DNA from: Arthrobacter endolithicus
Lineage (GTDB): Bacteria > Actinomycetota > Actinomycetes > Actinomycetales > Micrococcaceae
Direction: 5' to 3'
Length of the DNA stretch: 64,000 nucleotides
Assembly: GCF_026627425.1 (NCBI RefSeq)
Contig: NZ_JAPNLH010000007.1
Coordinates: 155,700-219,699 of the forward strand
This document shows, one piece after another, positions 56,978-64,000 of this stretch. The stretch's first letter is position 1. Every line of letters begins with the position of its first letter. Under the pieces are notes generated by a model. That model was not told the DNA's origin, ran no database searches, and worked only from the letters and a program-made list of their open reading frames with translations. The translations under genes were made by a program, and so were the position numbers.

Positions 56978-59900
56978 AAGCGGTACCGAGATACGAGAGC
57001 ATAGCCAGTCCCGGTGGATTCGGCACCGTGGTGAGCGGCGCAACAAAAAAGATATTTGGCATCTTAGTTTCCGTTGCGGTGGCTCTTTCCGTTGCTGCGG
57101 TGGCAGTACCCGCGGCTATGGCCGACACAGCACCTGTGGACCCGGCCAATCCCGCGACGCCGCTGACCGTGTCGGCCGATGCACTACCGACCGTCCAGAT
57201 CGACGGGATCGTGTGGCAGCAGGCGATCATAGGCAACACGGCATATGCGGTCGGCCAGTTCACTACTGCCAGGCCAGCGGGCTCTGCGCCCGGAACCAAC
57301 ACCGTGGCACGCAACAATATTCTCGCGTATGACCTCACCACGGGAAACCTCATAAATTCTTTTACTGCAAGCCTTAACGGCATGGCCAAGACTATTGTGG
57401 CTTCGCCAGATGGCACCCGTCTGTATGTAGGCGGCGCCTTTTCGCAAGTCAACGGTGTGGCTCGTCCTTACGTCGCAGCCCTCACCCCATCGACAGGGGC
57501 GCTCATTTCTTCTTGGGCGCCGAAGGTCAATTCCCGCGTCGTCGCCATCACCGCTTCAAATGACAAGGTGTACATGGGCGGGTGGTTCAGTGGAGTTGGG
57601 TCGGTCAGCCGTACGAAGTTGGCGGCAGTCACCGCTGCAAATGCTACCTTGCTGCCTTGGAACCCTGTCCCCGCCGGTGGGGATATCAACACCATGCTGC
57701 TGTCACCGGATAGCTCCAAGGTAGTGGTCGGCGGGAGCTTTACTACCTTGAATGGTTCGAGTGACCCGGGTTACGGGCTTGGTGCCCTCGACACCCTCAA
57801 TGGAGGGCTGTTGCCGTGGGCGGCTAACGGGCTGATCCGCAATGGTGGTGCTAAAGCATCGATCCTGAGCTTGTCGTCGGACGGCCCCAACATTTACGGC
57901 ACGGGATACGTTTTCGGCGCTGGCGGGAATTTGGAAGGAACATTTTCAGCCGACTGGGCGACTGGAAGCATCAAATGGGTCGAAGATTGCCACGGTGACA
58001 CATACGGCGTTTACGCCGCCGAAACAGCCGTTTATACCGTAAGTCACGCGCATTATTGTGGCAACATTGGCGCGTTCCCACAAACGTCGCCAACATGGAC
58101 GTTCCACCACGCACTCGCATTCAGCAAGGCAGCTACGGGGACGATTACGAACGATCCCTACGGGTACTACAACTTTGCCGGGACCCCGGATCCGTCTCTC
58201 CTCCAGTGGTACCCAGACCTTGAAGTTGGAACATTCACCGGCCAGTCACAAGCCGCATGGAACGTCACCGGAAACTCTGACTATGTGATTCTTGGCGGTG
58301 AATTTCCCAAGGTAAATGGAAAAGCCCAGCAGGGCATTGTTCGGTTTGCTAAAAAAGACATCGCACCCAACAAGGAAGGTCCGCAGATAAACGGATCGGC
58401 GGCAAATCCTTCAGTGGCAAGTCTTTCCTCAGGAACCGCCCGCGTCAGCTGGACGGCCAATTGGGACAAAGACAACCAGAACCTGACCTACCAGCTAGTG
58501 CGCGATGGCAAGACAGCGACTCCTGTTTATACGACGACGAAGCTGTCAAATTTCTGGCAGCGCAGTGCTATGGGCTATCTGGATACAGGGCTGATGCCGG
58601 GTTCGACCCATACATACCAAGTCGTAGCCGTTGATCCGTTCGGAAATACGTCCAAGTCCCAGGCCGTTTCAGTCACCGTCGCAGCGACGGGCAGTCTCAG
58701 CGCCTATGCCCAGGGCGTTTTGCAGGACGGCGCCTCGGCTTATTGGAGACTGGGGGAGCCCAGTGGCTCGACCGCTATCGACTGGGCTGGCTGGAGCGAT
58801 GCCGCTCTAGGGTCGGGCGTGACTAGAGGCGCCGCCGGGGCCGTAATCGGCGATAGCAACACGGCCAGCAGCTTTAATGGGACGAACGCCGGTTACGGCG
58901 CGACCCAGACGATAGTGCAAGGTCCCGACACGTTCACCACGGAGGCCTGGTTTAAGACGACCAGCAACCGCGGCGGCAAGATTATCGGATTCGGTAACAG
59001 CGCAACCGGGGATTCTGGCAGCTATGACCGGCACGTATACATGGACAACTCTGGAAAACTGATCTTCGGCGTCTACACCGGAAACACTCAAACGTTGCAG
59101 AGCGCTTCGAATTACAACGATGGACAGTGGCATCAGGTCGTCGCAAGCATGGGGTCCAACGGCATGTCGCTGTACATCGACGGCAAGCGAATCGGTCAGC
59201 GCGCAGACGTGACGTCCGGTCAGTCGTACTCAGGCGGATGGCGAATTGGTGGTGACAATTTGAATGGATGGCCTTCTCAGCCCGCCAGTAGCTACTTCAG
59301 CGGGGACCTCGACGAAGTTGCTGTGTACCCAACTGTTCTTAGTTTGTCGCAGGTCCAAAACCATTATCAAGCCTCTGGCCGCACCCTGAACCTTCCGGTT
59401 GCCCCCGCAGACAATTATGGCAAAGCCGTCTTCCAAGCGGAACCTGACCTGTACTGGCGGCTGGGGGAGAGCACAGGTAACACCGCGAACGACAGCGGCA
59501 TTGCCGGAAACTCCGGTACGTATATTGCTGGGGTAACTCTGGGTCGGCCGGGTGCCATTGCAGGTACGAGCAATACAGCCGTTCAGTTCAATGGTTCAGC
59601 GGGATTGCTGTCCGGGAATGCGCGGGTATCCAATCCAACCGTTTACTCGGAGGAGTTGTGGTTCAACACGACCACCACGAACGGGGGAAAGCTGATTGGT
59701 TTTGGCGATTCCCAAATGGGCCTGTCCAGCAATTATGATCGGCACGTCTACATGGAAAACAGCGGACAGCTTACGTTTGGCGTATATACCGGGCAGACAA
59801 ATACCACTACATCCACGGCTTCCTACAACGATGGGGCGTGGCATCATATGGTGGCAACCCAGTCCGCTGAAGGAATGAAACTCTACGTCGATGGCCAGCT

Positions 59901-61248
59901 CGTCGGCAGTAATCCGCAGACAGCTGCCCAACCATATGACGGGTACTGGCGAGTTGGGTCAGACAACACATGGGGACCGCAGCCTTACTTCGCGGGCACC
60001 ATCGACGAGGTGGCAGTATATCCAACAGCTCTCAGTGCCAGCGCGGTAGCCGATCATTTCGCTCTGGGAGCCGGCCGTGTGGCGAATCAGCCTCCGGTGG
60101 CGGCGTTTGCGTCGTCGGCGGTGAATTTGGTGGCGTCCTTTGACGGTTCGGGTTCTTCGGATCCGGACGGGTCGGTCGTTTCCTATGGTTGGGACTTCGG
60201 TGATGGCAGTGTGGCGGGGACGGGTGTTTCGCTGTCGCATACGTATGCTGCGGCGGGGACGTATTCGGTGAAGTTGGTGGTTACTGATGACAAGGGTGCG
60301 ACGAACGCTGTGACGCATGGCGTGACGGTGTCGGCGGCGCCGCCGGTGAATCAGCCTCCGGTGGCGGCGTTTGCGTCGTCGTCGGTGAATTTGGTGGCGT
60401 CCTTCGACGGTTCGGGTTCTTCGGATCCGGACGGGTCGGTCGTTTCCTATGGTTGGGACTTCGGTGATGGCAGTGTGGCGGGGACGGGTGTTTCGCCGTC
60501 GCATACGTATGCTGCGGCGGGGACGTATTCGGTGAAGTTGGTGGTTACTGATGATAAGGGTGCGACGAACGCTGTGACGCATGGCGTGACGGTGTCGGCG
60601 GCGCCGCCGGTGAATCAGCCATTGGCGCAGGACGATTTTAACCGCACCAGCACTAATGGTTTCGGGACCGCGACGGTGGGAGGTGCGTGGACGGTTCCTT
60701 CCGGATCGAGCAACTTCGCGGTCAGTCCCGGCGCTGGCACTGTTTCGTCGGCTGTGGGACAGACACGGTACGCCTATCTCAACGGCGTCTCATCCTCCTC
60801 GGCGGAAACTCGGGTCCAGGTGGCCCTGGATCGAATCGGCGATGGGGGAGGATCCTATTTCTCGATTCTGGGACGACGGGTGGGAACGGCGGATTATCGG
60901 GTCAGTATGTGGATTTCTAAATCGGGTGCAATGACGATGACCTTGGCCAAAACCGATGGGGGCATCGAAACGACGATTGCATCGCAGGCGCTCCCGGGCA
61001 TGTATGTGGCCGGAGATCTTCTGCAGATCAGATTCCAAGTGTTTGGCATCTCGCCCACCACGCTCAACGCCAAGGTTTGGAGGGCCGTTGATACGGAGCC
61101 TACGGCCTGGCAACTGACTTCACTGGATTCCACGACCGGGCTGCAATCGGCCGGTGGTGTTGGCCTCCGAACCTACATTTCAGGCTCCAATACCAATGGT
61201 CCGGTGCGAGTGGCATTTCGAAACTGGCTGACGACGCCCATGAACTGA
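56974..61248 (+). CDS. large secreted multidomain protein: propeller, FN3, two LamG, two PKD
   Basis: A 1424-residue protein with a signal-like hydrophobic segment at about residues 26-50 (cleavage likely after AAMA). Order: a propeller-like domain of 'YVGGAFSQVNG' and 'VVGGSFTTLNGS' repeats (DUF5122/delta-60 type, about 60-450); an FN3-like domain (about 470-570); two LamG/concanavalin-like domains ('AYWRLGEPSGSTAIDW', 'LYWRLGESTGNTANDS'); two nearly identical PKD domains (1038-1213); and a C-terminal LamG-like jelly roll. No LPXTG anchor or transmembrane tail is present, so it is released or held by sugar binding. Its tight overlap with the membrane-anchored protein suggests both belong to the same surface system. 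GTA-rich coding in the PKD part differs from the rest. Confidence 0.85.
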   Translation: MKAVPRYESIASPGGFGTVVSGATKKIFGILVSVAVALSVAAVAVPAAMADTAPVDPANPATPLTVSADALPTVQIDGIVWQQAIIGNTAYAVGQFTTARPAGSAPGTNTVARNNILAYDLTTGNLINSFTASLNGMAKTIVASPDGTRLYVGGAFSQVNGVARPYVAALTPSTGALISSWAPKVNSRVVAITASNDKVYMGGWFSGVGSVSRTKLAAVTAANATLLPWNPVPAGGDINTMLLSPDSSKVVVGGSFTTLNGSSDPGYGLGALDTLNGGLLPWAANGLIRNGGAKASILSLSSDGPNIYGTGYVFGAGGNLEGTFSADWATGSIKWVEDCHGDTYGVYAAETAVYTVSHAHYCGNIGAFPQTSPTWTFHHALAFSKAATGTITNDPYGYYNFAGTPDPSLLQWYPDLEVGTFTGQSQAAWNVTGNSDYVILGGEFPKVNGKAQQGIVRFAKKDIAPNKEGPQINGSAANPSVASLSSGTARVSWTANWDKDNQNLTYQLVRDGKTATPVYTTTKLSNFWQRSAMGYLDTGLMPGSTHTYQVVAVDPFGNTSKSQAVSVTVAATGSLSAYAQGVLQDGASAYWRLGEPSGSTAIDWAGWSDAALGSGVTRGAAGAVIGDSNTASSFNGTNAGYGATQTIVQGPDTFTTEAWFKTTSNRGGKIIGFGNSATGDSGSYDRHVYMDNSGKLIFGVYTGNTQTLQSASNYNDGQWHQVVASMGSNGMSLYIDGKRIGQRADVTSGQSYSGGWRIGGDNLNGWPSQPASSYFSGDLDEVAVYPTVLSLSQVQNHYQASGRTLNLPVAPADNYGKAVFQAEPDLYWRLGESTGNTANDSGIAGNSGTYIAGVTLGRPGAIAGTSNTAVQFNGSAGLLSGNARVSNPTVYSEELWFNTTTTNGGKLIGFGDSQMGLSSNYDRHVYMENSGQLTFGVYTGQTNTTTSTASYNDGAWHHMVATQSAEGMKLYVDGQLVGSNPQTAAQPYDGYWRVGSDNTWGPQPYFAGTIDEVAVYPTALSASAVADHFALGAGRVANQPPVAAFASSAVNLVASFDGSGSSDPDGSVVSYGWDFGDGSVAGTGVSLSHTYAAAGTYSVKLVVTDDKGATNAVTHGVTVSAAPPVNQPPVAAFASSSVNLVASFDGSGSSDPDGSVVSYGWDFGDGSVAGTGVSPSHTYAAAGTYSVKLVVTDDKGATNAVTHGVTVSAAPPVNQPLAQDDFNRTSTNGFGTATVGGAWTVPSGSSNFAVSPGAGTVSSAVGQTRYAYLNGVSSSSAETRVQVALDRIGDGGGSYFSILGRRVGTADYRVSMWISKSGAMTMTLAKTDGGIETTIASQALPGMYVAGDLLQIRFQVFGISPTTLNAKVWRAVDTEPTAWQLTSLDSTTGLQSAGGVGLRTYISGSNTNGPVRVAFRNWLTTPMN
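60085..60612 (+). repeat. tandem duplication of a 264-base PKD unit
   Basis: Two direct copies, 60085-60348 and 60349-60612, each 88 codons, differ by only a few bases (for example GCG versus TCG, CTG versus CCG, GAC versus GAT). The unit is G/T-rich with GTG, GCG, TCG and TTG codons and very few C-ending ones compared with the flanking LamG code. Confidence 0.9.
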
Positions 61249-61267
61249 CAGACGCGACCACGAATAC

Positions 61268-61299
61268 ATGCGGGCGGCAGGGTGACCTCGCGCCCGCAT
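61268..61299 (+). terminator. hairpin after the surface cluster
   Basis: ATGCGGGCG (61268-61276) and CGCCCGCAT (61291-61299) form a perfect nine-base stem with a 14-base loop, 20 bases after the stop of the large secreted protein. No clear T-run follows, so termination strength is uncertain, but the position fits the end of the operon. Confidence 0.55.
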
Positions 61300-61642
61300 T
61301 GTCGTGATAAATAGTCAAAACCTGTGGACTGACCGCCTTTAGGCCGAAGTTACGTGGGTGGTGACGTGCGAAATCCCTGCCGTGGCGAAGATGTTTGCGG
61401 TTTTGGGGTTCATCCTTTTGTCTACTTCAGGTTCAGCGGGATGGTTTGGAGCGTACCCGGTTTGGTGGACACGAATGAGGTTTGCTCGTGTTCCTAAACT
61501 GGCGAGTAGCGCTTGTTGGTAGCGCTAGTCCAGCGACCTGGTAGCAAGATTCCGGGAACACGGTAGCGCTCGCCCTGGTGAACTGCTGTGCTGTGAGACG
61601 ACAACGCATAAGGCGTTGTCGTCTCATTGTTAAGGGCGGGTC
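61300..61642. other. transposon-end debris between operon and transposase
   Basis: Holds no gene. It has GTACCCGGTTTGGTGGACAC (61453-61472), which resembles IS3-family terminal inverted repeats, a short inverted repeat ACACGA/TCGTGT, and three copies of TAGCGCT at 61507, 61520 and 61564. The last suggests the repeated left end of an IS21-type element. Where the element starts cannot be told. Confidence 0.4.
61595..61625 (+). promoter_or_regulatory. perfect 13-base hairpin before transposase start
   Basis: GAGACGACAACGC (61595-61607), loop ATAAG, GCGTTGTCGTCTC (61613-61625), 17 bases before the ATG of the IstA-like gene and just upstream of its AAGGGCGGG ribosome site. Such stems can shield a transposase from outside transcription. 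Confidence 0.6.
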
Positions 61643-63013
61643 ATGGCGGAATATCGGAAAATATTGGGGTTGTTGTTGGAGGGGAGGAGTTATCGCGAAG
61701 TCGTAGAGATCGCGGGGTGCTCGCATCGCGACGTGGCCCGGGTCCGGCAGGAGGTCCAGGAGCGGGGTCTCACCTCGGCGGTCGCGGTCCGTGACAGCGA
61801 CCTGGCGGATTGGTTTCCCGACGGGCGCCGGAAAGTGTCGGAGGAGTATGACCAGCCCGACTTGTCGCGGGTGCTGGCGTCGATGAAAGCGAACCGGCAC
61901 TTCACGTTGCTGCTGGCGTGGCGTCGCTACGTCGACACCAAGGACGCGGGGAAGAAGTACGGGTACTCGCAGTTCTGCGCTCTGTTCACTGGCTACCTCC
62001 GCACCCACGATCTGGTGGCAGTGCTGCGCCATGAGCCGGGGCGGGCGATGCTGGTGGACTGGGCCGGCGACACGATGGATGTCATCGACACGATCACCGG
62101 CGAGGTGGTCCGGGCAATTTTGTTCGTCGCGGTGTTGCCGTTTTCGGGGCTGATGTTCTGCCGCGCATATGCGGATATGAAGTCCCCGGCGTGGCTCGAC
62201 GCGCATGTTCAAGCGTTCGCGTTCTTCGGCGGCGTGACGCAGATCGTCGTGCCAGATAACCCGACGACCTCCACCCACCAAACCCATAAGGGCGACGCGG
62301 AGCGGGTCGTCAACGCGAGGTATCAGCAGCTCGCGGATCACTACCAGACAGCAATTGTCCCGGCCAGAGTGAAGAAACCCCGCGATAAAGCCTCAGCCGA
62401 GAATGCGGTGAACGTGGTCAACAAACGCGTCATCGGCTACCTCGATGACGATGTCTTTACGACGCTGAACGAGTTGAATACTGCGATCGAGGAGCGAGTG
62501 CGGGAGATCAACCACGATATCCGCCGCGCCGACGACACGACCCGGTGGGAGAGGTTCGACACCGAGGAGCGGGAGATGCTCGGCCCTTTGCCCGATGCCG
62601 GGTTCGAGGACGTCGAGTGGAAGGAACTCAAGGCGGGCCGGAACTACCACATCACCGCGGACACCCAACGGTATTCAGTGCCCTTCGCGTTGGCGGGCAA
62701 GCTGCTGCGGGTCCGGCTGACGTCTTCCCGAGTGACGGTCTTCGACGGGCACGAGAGCATCTGCGAACACCCGCGGCTGACGGGCCGCAAAGGCCAGTAC
62801 TCGACCTTGCCGGACCATGTCCCGCCGCAGCACCGCGATATTGATGGGCTCGGACACGTCGACGTATCCACCACCGAAATCTACGCCCGCGCCGACACGG
62901 AAGCGAAACGCGTCGCCATTGAAAGTGCCTACCAGCCGCTGACCCCCGAGCCCCTGCCTGACTGGACAACAGACCAAGATCTCCTCACATGGCTCGACCA
63001 CGCCGGCCAATAA
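61643..63013 (+). pseudogene. IS21-type IstA transposase fused to a tyrosine-recombinase C-terminus
   Basis: Residues 1 to about 402 are an IS21-family IstA: N-terminal HTH ('GRSYREVVEIAGCSHRDV'), and an rve core with the DDE residues in 'MLVDWAGDTMDVID', 'IVVPDNPTT' and 'DKASAENAVNVVNKR'. After 'VPPQHRDIDGL' (around 62849), where IstA normally continues with about 90 more residues, the frame moves into 'GHVDVSTTEIYARADTEAKR' and ends 'PDWTTDQDLLTWLDHAG', the C-terminal end of a tyrosine recombinase containing its catalytic Tyr region. The fusion is in frame and has no stop, but it lacks the IstA C-terminus and istB is missing, so the element should be immobile. Whether the hybrid is expressed is unknown. 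Confidence 0.85.
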
Positions 63014-63023
63014 CACCCCGGGA

Positions 63024-63088
63024 TTATGTGGCCGGAATCGGACCCACAAGCGCCTCCACCAGCGCAAACACCCCACCCGGCCACATAA
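63024..63088. repeat. 12-base inverted repeat at recombinase debris
   Basis: TTATGTGGCCGG (63024-63035) and CCGGCCACATAA (63077-63088) are perfect inverted copies 41 bases apart, lying just after the fused gene and before the opposite-strand recombinase fragment. They mark a likely inversion or recombination junction. Confidence 0.65.
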
Positions 63089-63104
63089 CCCAGCCGTCCA
63101 CGTA

Positions 63105-63239
63105 ATGGCGCAGGGTGTGAGGTGAAATGTGCTGGCCGCGCAAGGTTGGGCAATCTTGCGCGGCCAATACGACTGCACGTTCCAGACGATCTCGGACTCC
63201 AGAGCAAGGGATTGGTTGACCTGACCTGTTGGGAAACAC
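63105..63239 (-). pseudogene. tyrosine recombinase fragment
   Basis: On the minus strand, from a GTG at 63239, a frame reads 'VFPNRSGQPIPCSGVRD' and ends in 'CPTLRGQHISPHTLRH', which is the arm containing the HxLRH catalytic motif of integrase-type tyrosine recombinases. It then runs into unrelated sequence. The missing C-terminal end of a recombinase of this kind lies 90 bases away on the plus strand, inside the IstA fusion. No start or continuous gene survives. Confidence 0.75.
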
Positions 63240-63350
63240 TGGCGCATGCGCTTGGCTATCTATTCTCGTCAGCTAGGATTGCGCTGAATAATTTGGGTGG
63301 TTTAAGGCGCGCCTGACGGGTTTCGGGTGCTGGTCGTTAAGACTGGATAC

Positions 63351-63896
63351 ATGCAAGGTATTGAAGAGGCTCAGCGCGGGTATTTGGATGTGGAGTCGCT
63401 GGCTGGGGAGTTGTTGGCTCCGGGCAGTGCCTACGCGTTCCTGGCCGAACACCGGGGGCGGCTGTTTCCGGATTCGATGATGGAGGACCTGTTTCCGTCT
63501 AAGCGGGGCCGGCCGTCGATCCCGGCCTCGGTGATAGGCACCGTGCTGGTGTTGCAGGCCTTGGAAGGCTTGTCGGACCGGGCGGCGGCGGAGGCGTTGA
63601 CGTATGACCTGCGGTGGAAGGCTGCGTGCGGTTACGGGCTGACGGAGGCCGCGTTCCATCCCACCGCACTGGTGCATTGGCGCAACCGCCTACGCGCCAG
63701 CGACAGCCCGCACCGGATCAACGAGGCTGTCGCCCAGGTCATTACCGCCACCGGGGTCTTGGCCGGGCGGCACCGCCGGGCGGTGGATTCGACCGTGTTT
63801 CAGGACGCGGTGGCCCGCCAGGACACCATCACCCAGCTCATTTCCGTGATCCGCCGTTTCGGCAAGGCCATGGTGTGTTTCGTCAAGTTAAAGTAG
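63351..63896 (+). pseudogene. IS1182-family transposase, truncated
   Basis: The first 182 residues or so of an IS1182-type (DUF772) transposase: 'GAYAFLAEHRGRLFP' type N-terminus ('GSAYAFLAEHRGRLF'), 'LFPSKRGRPSIPASVIGTVL', 'LSDRAAAEALTYDLRWKAACG', and the first catalytic aspartate in 'RRAVDSTVFQDAVARQ'. After 'RRFGKAM' the frame ends within nine codons at a point where a different sequence starts. Start ATG 63351 (GTG 63327 also in frame). The rest of the DDE domain is gone or lies outside the window. Confidence 0.82.
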
Positions 63897-64000
63897 GCCA
63901 TTTCGGCGCTAAGAATCAGGCCACTGCGGCGCGTTTTTAGGCCATTTCAGCTGTCTGCTCATTTCATCAACGCGTTTTTGACTCGGTAGGACTCGCCGCG
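63876..64000. mobile_element. likely terminal repeats of an IS21-type element, continuing off the window
   Basis: From TGTTTCGTCAAGTTAAAG (63876) the sequence has three spaced copies of AGGCCAYTKCRGC at about 63895, 63918 and 63939, separated by AT-containing spacers. Multiple terminal repeats of this sort are typical of IS21-family ends. It starts within the IS1182 transposase gene, so it seems to have inserted there. The right part of the element is not in the window. Confidence 0.5.

Noticed and set aside
59959..60582. 207-residue Arg/His-rich minus-strand frame with internal repeat
   Set aside because: It is the antisense of the tandem PKD copies, so the repeat is explained by the sense strand.
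61433..62341. 302-residue minus-strand frame opposite the transposase
   Set aside because: Basic, repetitive composition without a family match, fully overlapping a clear IstA.

Overview
The window is high-GC actinobacterial DNA. Gene content and order (glpX, whiB, a second-class DUF3499/metallopeptidase/TIGR03089 neighbourhood, rpf-rsmA-ispE-glmU-prs-rplY-pth) point to a member of the Micrococcaceae, close to Arthrobacter. That placement is an inference from family recognition and synteny; no marker such as 16S rRNA is present.

Positions 1-45831 are ordinary chromosomal backbone. In order it holds: the start of a DUF4245 gene and glpX; a FemAB-type peptidoglycan aminoacyltransferase facing manA across a hairpin that contains both stop codons; an LCP wall-polymer ligase and purEK; GtrA; TIGR03089; a WhiB2-like regulator with a giant membrane glycosyltransferase and DUF5719; metallopeptidase-like and DUF3499 proteins; a Trm112-like protein, ahcY and an MBL hydrolase; an L,D-transpeptidase; divergent RDD and SpoIIM-like membrane proteins; a DUF1461 protein; protein O-mannosyltransferase divergent from rsmI; gabD; a MoxR-DUF58-TgpA operon; TatD, Rpf, RsmA, IspE and an ABC-F protein; a small endonuclease-like gene flanked by two related hairpin repeats; tRNA-Gln(TTG); then glmU-prs-rplY-pth. 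The wall theme is strong (FemAB, LCP, GT2, L,D-transpeptidase, Rpf, GlmU, TgpA). manA would supply mannose-6-phosphate toward the mannosyl donors that a protein mannosyltransferase needs.

Positions 45832-61260 look like an accessory surface island placed directly after pth, where mfd is commonly found in related genomes. Two large tandem LuxR-type STAND (LAL) regulators come first; the second has lost the P-loop lysine. A 575-base spacer with a perfect 9+9 inverted repeat leads into a six-gene, partly overlapping cluster: polyprenyl-phosphate sugar-1-phosphate transferase, TagD-like cytidylyltransferase, DUF1972 glycosyltransferase, CDP-alcohol phosphatidyltransferase, a membrane-anchored protein, and a 1424-residue secreted protein with propeller, FN3, two LamG and two PKD domains. 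No flippase, polymerase or ABC exporter is visible, so the product may be a phospho-polyol glycolipid or a modified surface glycan rather than a classical secreted polysaccharide.

Positions 61300-64000 are transposon debris. An IS21-type IstA is fused in frame to the C-terminus of a tyrosine recombinase whose catalytic part lies nearby on the opposite strand. An IS1182-like transposase follows, cut by what looks like the terminal repeats of another IS21-type element running off the window.

Two genes (the GT2 at 10186 and the RDD protein at 21918) appear to start at ATT and ATC where an ATG would be expected.
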